A DNA stretch of 64,000 nt from Lachnospiraceae bacterium AB2028 (GTDB lineage Bacteria > Bacillota > Clostridia > Lachnospirales > Lachnospiraceae). Of this stretch, positions 7,932-16,314 are shown piece by piece; the first letter of the stretch is position 1; every line of letters begins with the position of its first letter. Made by a program: the position numbers and the translations under genes. The notes under the pieces were generated by a model, which was not told the origin of the DNA, made no database searches, and worked only from the letters and a program-made list of their open reading frames with translations. The stretch is taken from assembly GCA_000621425.1 (NCBI GenBank), contig JHYJ01000007.1, positions 62,001 to 126,000 of the forward strand, written 5' to 3'.

Positions 7932-8396
7932 CTACAAAAATGTAATTCCCCAAAAAAGGATTAATATATTCCTTATTACCCACTGTCCCAGTATCACCAC
8001 TACTCCGATAATAATGGTAGAGGTTACCGGATAGCCTTCAAAACCAAATCTTCTTGTAAACTTTACCAGCAGCGTGTTTATCATAAAAACGAAATAAGCT
8101 GCAAGCGCATACATAACTATTGGATGACAGAGAATACTCTTAAAAAAATGTAAGTGGACGGCATAATAAAAAGCCCTGGTTCCACCACAGCCCGGACAGT
8201 ATAATCCGGTAACTCTGTTAAACATACATCCCGGTCCGCCTGATATTATACGGTCACCGTAAATTATAAAAATTACAATGGCAGCAAGCCCGGCAATCCC
8301 CGAAACGATTCCCCATATAAACCAGGTATCCGTCAGCGGATCTTTAAACTTCCTGCGCCCTATTACTGTCTCATTCTCAGATCTAACTTCTTCCAA
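7932..8396 (-). CDS. DUF2752 membrane protein
   Basis: 154 residues with three to four membrane helices. The diagnostic DUF2752 signature is present: GPGCMFNRVTGLYCPGCGGTR (split here across residues 54-74), a conserved Cys-rich loop of unknown function directly before a helix. The family is common in Firmicutes and Bacteroidota and has no assigned role; the CPGCG motif suggests metal or thiol chemistry but that is speculation. It is flanked by stem-loops on both sides. Confidence 0.8.
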   Translation of the reverse strand: MEEVRSENETVIGRRKFKDPLTDTWFIWGIVSGIAGLAAIVIFIIYGDRIISGGPGCMFNRVTGLYCPGCGGTRAFYYAVHLHFFKSILCHPIVMYALAAYFVFMINTLLVKFTRRFGFEGYPVTSTIIIGVVVILGQWVIRNILILFWGITFL

Positions 8397-8445
8397 AAGA
8401 TATCACCATTTCCGTTTTTTTCCTAAACTCTGTGACAAATACAAA

Positions 8446-8472
8446 CCCGAAGGCTTATGAATTGCCTTCGGG
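8446..8472 (-). terminator. terminator after the DUF4190 gene
   Basis: CCCGAAGGC and GCCTTCGGG arms with a nine-base loop. On the minus strand the stem is followed by TTTGTATTTG, about 31 bases after the stop of the DUF4190 gene. Confidence 0.6.
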
Positions 8473-8502
8473 TCTTAAAATCATCCTAATTTGTTCTACA
8501 GC

Positions 8503-8880
8503 TTAATAATAGCTGGAATAACTGTTTAACATATCCATATACTCAAGGCCGGATATACCGACAACGAATATTACATAGATGAGCATGGAAGCTGACAGCA
8601 GAAGGCCTATGATACCGCAAACGAGACCGGCTATGCTAAGTCCCTTTGACTGACCCTTCTTCAGTGCAATAGCACCGCAGATGATAGCAACTATTGCAGG
8701 TATGATCGTTAGACCCACTGTACAATAGCAGCATACGATTGATAATATACCGCATACAAGAGCTACTATAGCTAATGCGTTGCTCTGCTTCGGCTCCTGG
8801 GGCATGCCGCCGTTATAGCCATAATTTCCGTTAGGCATTCCGCCCTGGTTTCCATAGTTGTTGTAGCCGTTATTGTCCAT
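8503..8880 (-). CDS. DUF4190 domain membrane protein
   Basis: 125 residues from the ATG at 8880, behind an AAGGAGG site. The first 40 residues are Asn/Gly/Tyr/Pro-rich and low complexity (repeated NYGN and NGGMP), followed by two membrane helices (about 47-80 and 90-118) with a GxxxLKKGQSKGLSIAG connector typical of DUF4190. Function of the family is unknown. It has its own near-consensus promoter that abuts the PFOR terminator. Confidence 0.75.
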   Translation of the reverse strand: MDNNGYNNYGNQGGMPNGNYGYNGGMPQEPKQSNALAIVALVCGILSIVCCYCTVGLTIIPAIVAIICGAIALKKGQSKGLSIAGLVCGIIGLLLSASMLIYVIFVVGISGLEYMDMLNSYSSYY

Positions 8881-8974
8881 TGTTTTCCTCCTTAATGATA
8901 AGTGACTATTAGCCTGTTCCCGCATAATCGCGTCAGACTCATTACACTTGGACTCCGCGCAACCACGCTAGGAC

Positions 8975-9003
8975 ATTTTATCACATCTGTTTCTAAACGT
9001 CAA
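8975..9003 (-). promoter_or_regulatory. sigma-A promoter for the DUF4190 gene
   Basis: Minus strand TTGACG, 17 bases, TAAAAT. The first T residues of the -35 are also the T-run of the PFOR terminator, so the two signals share bases. Confidence 0.6.
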
Positions 9004-9004
9004 A

Positions 9005-9032
9005 ATCCGGCGGACATTTTTGCCCGCCGGAT
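9005..9032 (-). terminator. PFOR terminator
   Basis: ATCCGGCGG and CCGCCGGAT arms (nine bases) followed on the minus strand by TTTTG, 38 bases after the PFOR stop. Confidence 0.7.
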
Positions 9033-9069
9033 CTTTTAATTAAGTATTAACTATGAAACTGCTTTCAGT

Positions 9070-12000
9070 TTAGTTCTTTGAATACAGTTCAACGAGATTT
9101 GAAAGGTGAGTAAACTTCTCCTTTGCAGCCTCTTCTGCTTCCTTGAAGAGCTCTCCTGCCTTCTCCTTGTTGACCTTGGAAAGAGCGGTGTAACGAGCTT
9201 CTCCGCCGATGAAGTCAGCGTAAGGAACTGTTGCAGCCTTGGAATCAAGAGTGAACTTCTTCTCAGCAGTAGGATTGAATCTGAACAGATGCCAGTAACC
9301 AGCATCAACAGCCTTCTTCTCTTCTGCCATAGCAGCACCCATACCGGCCTTAATTCTGTGGTTGATACAAGGAGCATAACCGATGATGAGTGAAGGTCCA
9401 TGATAGCTCTCAGCTTCCTTGATAGCCTTAACGAGCTGGTTAGGATTAGCACCCATTGCAACCTGTGCAACGTATACATAACCATAGCTCATTGCTATGC
9501 CTGCAAGATCCTTCTGCTTGATAGCCTTACCGCCTGCAGCGAACTGAGCAACAGCACCGATAGGAGTAGCCTTTGAAGACTGTCCACCGGTATTTGAGTA
9601 AACCTCAGTGTTGAATACGAATACGTTTACATCCTCACCGGAAGCAAGTACGTGGTCGAGACCACCGAATCCGATATCGAATGACCATCCGTCACCACCG
9701 AAGATCCACTGTGACTTCTTAGCAGCGTAATCCTTGTTCTTGATGATCTCCTTAGCGTGTGCGCTGGAGTCATTTGCGATAGCAGCAAGGAGCTTGTCTG
9801 TAGCTTCGGTATTCTTTAAGGTCTCATCGAATGTAGCAAGGTACTCATCGATAGCAGCCTTGATGTTAGCATCAGATGTCTCAGCAGCAAGTGCCTCAAC
9901 CTCATCCTTTACATTGCCGCGGAGTGTCTTCTGTGCAAGATACATACCGAAACCGAACTCTGCGTTATCCTCGAAGAGTGAGTTAGCCCATGCAGGACCC
10001 TGGCCCTTCTTGTTGGTTGTGTAAGGTGTTGAAGGTGAAGAGTTACCCCAGATGGATGAGCATCCGGTTGCATTTGCAATGTACATTCTGTCACCATACA
10101 GCTGTGTAACGAGCTTAGCATAAGGTGTCTCACCGCAGCCTGCGCATGCGCCTGAGAACTCAAGATAAGGCTGTCTGAACTGTGATCCCTTAACGGTATC
10201 CATACCAAACTTGCTTATTACTTCTTCCTTCTCGTCAAGCTCTACTGCGAAGTCGAAGTACTTCTGCTGTGCCTTGAGTTCATCATCAAGTGTCTGCATA
10301 GCAAGAGTCTTAACGCCGGCTTCAACATTCTTAGGAGCCTTATTAGCAGGACAAACATTTGCACAAGATCCGCATCCAAGGCAGTCCATCTGAGATACAA
10401 CGATGGAGAACTTGTATCCGGGCATACCTGTAAGATCCTTAAGCTGCATTCCTGCAGGAGCCTTAGCTGCTTCTTCATCAGTAAGAGCAACTGAACGGAT
10501 AGCTGCGTGAGGACATACATATGAACACTGCTGACACTCGATACAGGTATCAGGATTCCATACGGGAACAGCTACGGAAACTCCGCGCTTCTCGAATGCT
10601 GCTGTACCTGAAGGTGTAGAACCGTCAGTGTAAGTCATTGTTACGGATACAGGGATGCTGTTACCTTCCTGTGAAGATACAGGGATCTGGATGTTGTTTA
10701 CGAAATCCTGAACTTCCTTGCTTCCCTTTGTAGCCTTAGGATAATCAAGACCTTCGTCAGCACCGTTAGCCCAGGAATCAGGAACATTAACTTCTACAAC
10801 ACCGGTAGCACCGAGGTCGATAGCGTTCCAGTTCTTCTGAACTACGTCATCACCCTTAAGACCATAGGTCTTCTTAGCAGCAGCCTTCATAAGCTCGATA
10901 GCCTTCTCCTCAGGGATGATGCCTGTAAGCTTGAAGAATGCAGACTGAAGGATGGTGTTGATTCTTGTGGGTCCCATGCCGGACTCGATACCAAGCTTTG
11001 TACCGTTGATAGTGTAAAGCTTGATCTTGTGGTCATAGATGTACTTCTTAACCTGGCCGGGAAGATGGCTGTCAAGCTCTTCGCCTTCCCAAGGGCAGTT
11101 GAGGAGGAATGTACCGCCGTCAACAAGCTCCTGAACCATGTTGTACTTTCTTACGTATGCAGCGTTGTGGCATGCTACGAAATTAGCCTTGTGGATAAGG
11201 TAAGTAGACTTGATGGGTTTCTTACCGAATCTTAAGTGAGACATTGTGATACCGCCGGACTTCTTTGAATCATAATCAAAGTATGCCTGTGCGAACATGT
11301 CTGTGTTATCACCGATGATCTTGATGGAGTTCTTGTTTGCGCCGACTGTACCGTCTGCACCGAGACCCCAGAACTTACAGCAAACTGTTCCCTCAGGAGT
11401 TGTAACAAGAGGCTCACCTGCATCAAGTGAAAGATGTGTAACATCATCGTTGATACCAAGTGTGAATTTCTTCTTATCTGTGTTGTGATATACAGCAACG
11501 ATCTGCTCAGGTGTAGTATCCTTTGAACCAAGACCATAACGACCTGTGAATACCTTAACGCCTGCGAACTTGTCATCGCTCATAAGTGCGCTCTTAACAT
11601 CGAGTGCCAGAGGCTCGTCGATACATCCGGGCTCCTTTGTACGGTCAAGTACAGAGATAGTCTTTACGCTTGCAGGGATAGCACCTAAGAATGCTTCTAC
11701 AGAGAAAGGTCTGTAAAGTCTTACCTTGATAAGACCAACCTTCTCGCCCTTTGCAGCAAGATAATCGATAGTCTCTTCAATAGTATCGTTAACAGATCCC
11801 ATTGCAACTATTACATGCTCTGCATCAGCAGCACCATAGTAGTTGAAAAGCTTGTAATCTGTACCGATCTTTGCATTGATCTTGTCCATGTATTCCTGAA
11901 CGATTGCAGGAAGCTCGTCATATGCAGTGTTGCAAGACTCTCTGGACTGGAAGAAGATGTCAGGGTTCTGAGCAGATCCCATTTCACGGGGATGATTGGG

Positions 12001-12627
12001 ATTAAGAGCACCTGCTCTGAAATCATCTATAGCCTTCTGATCGATGATGTCATCGAAATCCTCATTTGACCAGATATCAATCTTCTGGATCTCGTGAGAA
12101 GTACGGAAACCATCAAAGAAATTGATGAAAGGAAGACGGCCCTTGATAGCTGCAAGATATGCAACAGGGGTAAGGTCCATAACTTCCTGAACTGAAGATT
12201 CGCAAAGCATTGCACAACCTGTCTGTCTGCAGGCATATACATCGGAGTGATCACCGAAGATATTAAGTGCGTGTGATGCGATACAACGTGCAGCCACATT
12301 TACAACGCCCGGAAGTCTTTCGCCGGCTATCTTATACAGGTTCGGGATCATAAGAAGAAGACCCTGAGATGCTGTGTAAGTTGATGTGAGTGCACCGGCT
12401 ACCAGTGAACCGTGTACAGTACCGGAAGCACCTGCTTCGGATTCCATCTCGACGATCTTAACCGTCTTGCCGAAATAGTTCTTCCTGCCCTGAGTTGCCC
12501 ACTCGTCGGTGTGTTCCGCCATAGGTGATGACGGGGTGATGGGATAGATGGCAGCTGTATCTGTAAAGATATAACCAGCATGTGCGGCAGCTTCGTTACC
12601 ATCCATCGTCTTCTTGCTTCTTGCCAT
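9070..12627 (-). CDS. nifJ: pyruvate:ferredoxin (flavodoxin) oxidoreductase
   Basis: 1185 residues, the standard length for single-chain PFOR. It oxidatively decarboxylates pyruvate to acetyl-CoA and CO2 and reduces ferredoxin, the central step in anaerobic pyruvate use. The N-terminal pyrimidine-binding domain starts YPITPSSPMAEHTDEW; a ferredoxin-like insert carries two [4Fe-4S] motifs near residues 694 and 746 (CIECQQCSYVCP and CLGCGSCANVCP); the C-terminal TPP domain has GDGWSFDIGFGGLDH and NTEVYSNTGGQSSKATP. A further cluster cysteine is in FSGACAGCGETPY. It is monocistronic with its own promoter, a long leader and a terminator. The ferredoxin at 5157 is a plausible acceptor. Confidence 0.97.
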   Translation of the reverse strand: MARSKKTMDGNEAAAHAGYIFTDTAAIYPITPSSPMAEHTDEWATQGRKNYFGKTVKIVEMESEAGASGTVHGSLVAGALTSTYTASQGLLLMIPNLYKIAGERLPGVVNVAARCIASHALNIFGDHSDVYACRQTGCAMLCESSVQEVMDLTPVAYLAAIKGRLPFINFFDGFRTSHEIQKIDIWSNEDFDDIIDQKAIDDFRAGALNPNHPREMGSAQNPDIFFQSRESCNTAYDELPAIVQEYMDKINAKIGTDYKLFNYYGAADAEHVIVAMGSVNDTIEETIDYLAAKGEKVGLIKVRLYRPFSVEAFLGAIPASVKTISVLDRTKEPGCIDEPLALDVKSALMSDDKFAGVKVFTGRYGLGSKDTTPEQIVAVYHNTDKKKFTLGINDDVTHLSLDAGEPLVTTPEGTVCCKFWGLGADGTVGANKNSIKIIGDNTDMFAQAYFDYDSKKSGGITMSHLRFGKKPIKSTYLIHKANFVACHNAAYVRKYNMVQELVDGGTFLLNCPWEGEELDSHLPGQVKKYIYDHKIKLYTINGTKLGIESGMGPTRINTILQSAFFKLTGIIPEEKAIELMKAAAKKTYGLKGDDVVQKNWNAIDLGATGVVEVNVPDSWANGADEGLDYPKATKGSKEVQDFVNNIQIPVSSQEGNSIPVSVTMTYTDGSTPSGTAAFEKRGVSVAVPVWNPDTCIECQQCSYVCPHAAIRSVALTDEEAAKAPAGMQLKDLTGMPGYKFSIVVSQMDCLGCGSCANVCPANKAPKNVEAGVKTLAMQTLDDELKAQQKYFDFAVELDEKEEVISKFGMDTVKGSQFRQPYLEFSGACAGCGETPYAKLVTQLYGDRMYIANATGCSSIWGNSSPSTPYTTNKKGQGPAWANSLFEDNAEFGFGMYLAQKTLRGNVKDEVEALAAETSDANIKAAIDEYLATFDETLKNTEATDKLLAAIANDSSAHAKEIIKNKDYAAKKSQWIFGGDGWSFDIGFGGLDHVLASGEDVNVFVFNTEVYSNTGGQSSKATPIGAVAQFAAGGKAIKQKDLAGIAMSYGYVYVAQVAMGANPNQLVKAIKEAESYHGPSLIIGYAPCINHRIKAGMGAAMAEEKKAVDAGYWHLFRFNPTAEKKFTLDSKAATVPYADFIGGEARYTALSKVNKEKAGELFKEAEEAAKEKFTHLSNLVELYSKN

Positions 12628-12716
12628 ATTTATTTCCTCCTTATTAAATTTTATGATGCCAAGACAGAAAAAAAGAGCCTGACACCATTATGCAAGTACA
12701 AAATATGTCGCTTGCT

Positions 12717-12745
12717 ATCTTACCATTAAACGTCGAAAAAGTAAA
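12717..12745 (-). promoter_or_regulatory. candidate PFOR promoter
   Basis: Minus strand TTTACT, 17 bases, TAAGAT, about 90 bases before the PFOR ATG. The ATG is preceded by AAGGAGG. Hexamers are only 4/6 each. Confidence 0.4.
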
Positions 12746-12752
12746 CAAAAGC

Positions 12753-12767
12753 CGTGCATAATGCACG
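12753..12767 (-). terminator. short hairpin, probable mtnN terminator
   Basis: CGTGCAT and ATGCACG with a one-base apex, followed on the minus strand by GGCTTTTGTTT. It lies 98 bases beyond the mtnN stop and directly upstream of the PFOR promoter. Confidence 0.45.
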
Positions 12768-12784
12768 ACTATTTTTGGTTATTT

Positions 12785-12812
12785 TGTCTAACAATTATTA
12801 GGTGTGTCTAAC
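12785..12812. repeat. 8-base direct repeat upstream of PFOR
   Basis: TGTCTAAC occurs at 12785-12792 and 12805-12812, a 20-base period (about two helical turns), 40-95 bases upstream of the candidate PFOR promoter. Such phasing suits a dimeric activator, but no regulator is known for it here. Confidence 0.35.
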
Positions 12813-12823
12813 CGATATATTTC

Positions 12824-12855
12824 CCCACGCCGTACGGTCTCCCCGGCGGCGCGGG
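12824..12855 (-). other. GC-rich hairpin just after mtnN
   Basis: CCCACGCCG and CGGCGCGGG arms, one G-T pair, nine bases after the mtnN stop codon. No T-run follows, so it is more likely a 3' stabilising stem than a terminator by itself. Confidence 0.35.
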
Positions 12856-12864
12856 AAGTTTAAA

Positions 12865-13587
12865 TTATTTACCGTACCTTCCAATAAACATATCAATAAG
12901 CTCAGCAGAATTGTCTGCAGCCATCCTGCTGAATTCGCCGTAATCCATTGTAGAATCCTCGTTTGCCGAATCCGATATGGCCCTTATCACGCCGAATCTG
13001 ATCTCATTCACGCAGCACACCTGTGCTATGGCTGCGCCTTCCATCTCGCAGGCAACAGCCTGGAATTCGTCTACTATAGACTTTTTAAGCCCACTGTCAG
13101 CCACGAAGATATCACCGGAAGCAACCGTTCCCTTTATGGCATGAAGAGCCTTTTTCCCTTCCTTTTCACGCTCAAGGTTTACCAGTTCCAGGCATTCCTT
13201 TATAAGGTCTATGACTTTAGAATTTGCCGGGAAGAACCTGTAATCACTTCCGTAAAGCTGACCCTTCTTTAAGCCGAGAGCCGTTACATCCATATCGTGC
13301 TGTACCAGCTGTTCAGCCATCACAATGTCACCTATGGAAAGATCTGTGCTAAGGCTTCCTGCCACACCCACATTCAGTATCACCTCAGGGTGAAAATTGT
13401 CGATCATAGCCTGGGTACAGATTGCCGCAAAAACCTTTCCGGCTCCGCTCACAGCCATTACCACATCAGCTCCCTTTTTCTTTCCCAGGGTATAAACAAC
13501 ACCGGCATGCTTTTCCTCCTTTATGTCGGTCATACCCTCCCTTATCTTCTCAATCTCAAGTTCCATTGCACATATTATGCCTATCAT
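12865..13587 (-). CDS. mtnN: 5'-methylthioadenosine/S-adenosylhomocysteine nucleosidase
   Basis: 240 residues from the ATG at 13587, which has an AGGAGG site eight bases upstream; the 40-residue extension lacks one. It cleaves the glycosidic bond of MTA and SAH, recycling methionine-cycle by-products. Catalytic residues are visible: Glu11 in GIICAMELEIE, Glu183 in ACEMEGAAIAQV and Asp206 in RAISDSANED. The GVAGSLS and GDIV motifs are also typical. It is the last gene of a long minus-strand run that starts with the CYTH gene, separated by 76 bases from the AlgJ-like gene. Confidence 0.95.
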   Translation of the reverse strand: MIGIICAMELEIEKIREGMTDIKEEKHAGVVYTLGKKKGADVVMAVSGAGKVFAAICTQAMIDNFHPEVILNVGVAGSLSTDLSIGDIVMAEQLVQHDMDVTALGLKKGQLYGSDYRFFPANSKVIDLIKECLELVNLEREKEGKKALHAIKGTVASGDIFVADSGLKKSIVDEFQAVACEMEGAAIAQVCCVNEIRFGVIRAISDSANEDSTMDYGEFSRMAADNSAELIDMFIGRYGK

Positions 13588-13663
13588 ATTCTTTTCCTCC
13601 TTCAATAAGGTATTAACCCATAAATTCTTTTCACAGCCCAAAACAATACGATATGTTTTAGCA

Positions 13664-14818
13664 CTACTTTCCTTCCTCTGCAAGTGGCGATGTTTCATCC
13701 CAGGCAAGCAGACGCTCCGGAAGGTACCTTTCTGCAGACTCCCATATTAAATACTTTGGTTTCGTAGTCTGTATCAATGGAAGGTCATAATTATCATGAG
13801 TCGCCACGTAAGTATATTTAAACGCACCTGCCATATAATAATAAAAACCGGAAAACGAATCACATTTTATTACAAGTGTGTCACCTTCTTCACGATCTGT
13901 CATAAGACGCAGTATCTTGGAATCAGGTTCCGAGAAAATGTGGTATGGCATTATTTCAGGCGTCTGTTCAACATAACCATTTAATTGATATTCCGTATCT
14001 TCTCCCAGAACATCCGTCATCTTTATCAACCGTTCCAGATCAGCGGCATAGCTCACCGGGGTCTGCTCTAAATCATCAAGATCCGCAATCTCCGCCCCAT
14101 ACAATTCATTTAGCAAAACTCCTGATGTCACATAAGCTCCCCTATGGTTCCAGTGAGTATCATATCGGAAATAAATATCCTTTCCTGTACCATTATCCTC
14201 ATCTTCTGCTTTCTGCGCAAGCATTGCTTCCGTCGGATCGATTATCACAAGATCCGAATTTGCCCTGAGGTAATCCTCTATCTGCTGCATGCAACCGGGA
14301 TCTGCGTGTTCTCCATACCTATCCGGCATATATTCGGGATATATTGTAGACTTATTTGGAATAAACAAAAATACAAGGGTAGTTCCCCGTGCTTCCAGCT
14401 CATCACTTGTTGCAGTCAGGTCCGCACAGATTTTTGCCAGCTGCTCTTCCGTCAGGAGATTTTCCCCGGTATAGTCTGACAAGGGATCACCTTCAGTCTC
14501 GCTGTTAAAATACAGGAAATTATTTTTCCCAACTATTACTTTTCCTATTTCACCTTCACGGAAGGCATACATGTCTATTGAATTATTTGCCGTGATCAAC
14601 TGACTTCTAAAGGGCAGATGATCTTCAATATATGATGTCACAGCTCCCGGATATTCAGACAGGGCAGTTTCTTCCCCGGGCCACACTGCCAGCGGCCTTC
14701 CCTCCCCTGTAGGATCTGCATCCGCAAGGGCAGGTGAAAGTACCAGCCATAAGGGATACGGCAGGAAAAGGAATACCACCATCATACATATCCAGCATAT
14801 TTTTACACTTTTTTTCAT
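13664..14818 (-). CDS. AlgJ/AlgX-like SGNH-type protein (DHHW family)
   Basis: 384 residues. The N-terminus has KKSVK followed by a membrane helix (about 8-30), so the domain is outside the membrane. The body matches the AlgX/AlgJ SGNH-hydrolase-like fold: FREGEIGKVIVGKNNFLYF, VFLFIPNKSTIYPEYMP, and the catalytic-type motif RYDTHWNHRGAY (Asp-His), with a Ser in KCDSFSGFYY. Such proteins partner MBOAT acyltransferases to acetylate polysaccharides. The MBOAT gene is directly upstream, so the pair probably O-acetylates a cell-surface polymer; which polymer is unknown. Confidence 0.85.
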   Translation of the reverse strand: MKKSVKICWICMMVVFLFLPYPLWLVLSPALADADPTGEGRPLAVWPGEETALSEYPGAVTSYIEDHLPFRSQLITANNSIDMYAFREGEIGKVIVGKNNFLYFNSETEGDPLSDYTGENLLTEEQLAKICADLTATSDELEARGTTLVFLFIPNKSTIYPEYMPDRYGEHADPGCMQQIEDYLRANSDLVIIDPTEAMLAQKAEDEDNGTGKDIYFRYDTHWNHRGAYVTSGVLLNELYGAEIADLDDLEQTPVSYAADLERLIKMTDVLGEDTEYQLNGYVEQTPEIMPYHIFSEPDSKILRLMTDREEGDTLVIKCDSFSGFYYYMAGAFKYTYVATHDNYDLPLIQTTKPKYLIWESAERYLPERLLAWDETSPLAEEGK

Positions 14819-14882
14819 TCTTTAATATAACCTTTAATTTTCATATTACAGCTCAATATTTATCATTTCCACCGGACTTCAC

Positions 14883-16304
14883 TCAGAACCTAAAATATAT
14901 AAACGGGTTGTAAGTTCCGGCAGCAAGGGTTATCACACAATAAACAAATATCAGTCCGCATAATATCAGTTCCGGTATGCTGCCCTTCCATTTCTCGGTA
15001 AGATGCAGTTTCTGTCCTGCAAGCTGCAGAGGTCCGCAGCCAATAATAGCAAGAATCCCTATTATGACTTTCTTTGCAGAAAGGAATCTGTAGGTCACAT
15101 ACGGAACAAGCTCCGGCGCATCATAAATAAGGAACATCTTCTTTCCCAAAACATATACCCCATTCTGAGCGGTGGTGGCAGAAAACATTACCCATCCGAT
15201 GACAACAACAAACAATGTATATACGTGTCCAACTATCCGGTGCTTATCCAGCCACTTTTTCAGGAACGCCCTTTCTATCACCATAAAGAAAGCGTAGTAG
15301 ATTCCCCATAATACAAACTGATACGCCGCGCCGTGCCAGAGTCCAGTCAAAAAGAAAACGATTGCTAAATTTATACAGGTCCTGACTTTGCCCCGCCTGC
15401 TGCCTCCCAAAGGAATATACACATACTCCCTGAACCACGCGCCTAATGTCATGTGCCACCTGCGCCAAAACTCACTGACCGATGCTGACATGTATGGATA
15501 GTTAAAATTCTCCGGAATGGTAAAACCAAACATTTTGCCCAGACCGATAGCCATATCCGAATAGCCAGAAAAATCATAGTATATCTGCAATGTATAGAAT
15601 ATTGCACTGGTCCATGCATAGAGCGGCGCCATCTGAGTACCTTCCATATTCCAGAAATATGCAGTAGTCAAGGCAAGGGTATTTGAGATTATAACCTTCT
15701 TTGCAAGGCCGTAAATAAAACGCCTGAATCCTTCTATTGTAAGTTCAGTATTAACATCACGCTTTGATAACTGTGCTTCCATGTCCTCATAGCGCACAAT
15801 AGGTCCGGCTATCAGCTGGGGAAAGAATGAAATATACAATGCAAGGCTGAAGAGATTTTTCTGTGCCGGATATTTTCCCCTATACAGATCTATGATATAG
15901 CTCATTGCCTGGAAGGTGAAAAATGATATGCCTATGGGAAGGGAAATATATTTCAGATCAAGTGGTGCATTCCTGAAGAATGTATCATTCAGAATACCAA
16001 TGAAAAAATCACAATATTTATAATACCCCAGCAAGAGAATATTTCCCACTATTCCCATTATCAGCCAGGTCTTCTTTAATGCTGCCTTGGATGAATCTTC
16101 TGCCCTGCCTATAAGCAGTCCCACTACATAATTAAAGAGTATTGAAAAAATCATAAGGAAAACATATACCGGTTCTCCCCATGCATAGAAAACAAGACTT
16201 GCCGCAAGCAGCAGCAGGTTACAGGCTTTACCCCTGAAAACTCTTGACAGAACAAGAGTCAGCGGCAAAAACACCCATAAAAATATCATCGAACTAAAAA
16301 CCAT
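14883..16304 (-). CDS. MBOAT O-acyltransferase, AlgI/DltB-like
   Basis: 473 residues with about ten membrane helices and the MBOAT family length. The typical N-terminus MVFSSMIFLWVFLPLTL, the FFPQLIAGPIVRYEDM segment, FSGYSDMAIGLGKMFG, NFNYPY, EFWRRWHMTLGAWFREYVYIP and the catalytic His in FLTGLWHGAAYQFVLWG are all present. It should move acyl groups across the membrane onto an exported polysaccharide together with the AlgJ-like protein encoded next. It starts ten bases after the RmuC stop. Confidence 0.93.
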   Translation of the reverse strand: MVFSSMIFLWVFLPLTLVLSRVFRGKACNLLLLAASLVFYAWGEPVYVFLMIFSILFNYVVGLLIGRAEDSSKAALKKTWLIMGIVGNILLLGYYKYCDFFIGILNDTFFRNAPLDLKYISLPIGISFFTFQAMSYIIDLYRGKYPAQKNLFSLALYISFFPQLIAGPIVRYEDMEAQLSKRDVNTELTIEGFRRFIYGLAKKVIISNTLALTTAYFWNMEGTQMAPLYAWTSAIFYTLQIYYDFSGYSDMAIGLGKMFGFTIPENFNYPYMSASVSEFWRRWHMTLGAWFREYVYIPLGGSRRGKVRTCINLAIVFFLTGLWHGAAYQFVLWGIYYAFFMVIERAFLKKWLDKHRIVGHVYTLFVVVIGWVMFSATTAQNGVYVLGKKMFLIYDAPELVPYVTYRFLSAKKVIIGILAIIGCGPLQLAGQKLHLTEKWKGSIPELILCGLIFVYCVITLAAGTYNPFIYFRF

Positions 16305-16314
16305 ATATCAATCC

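Noticed and set aside
9051-9485. Long frames antisense to or overlapping nifJ
   Set aside because: They are shadows in other frames of a highly biased, well-conserved gene.
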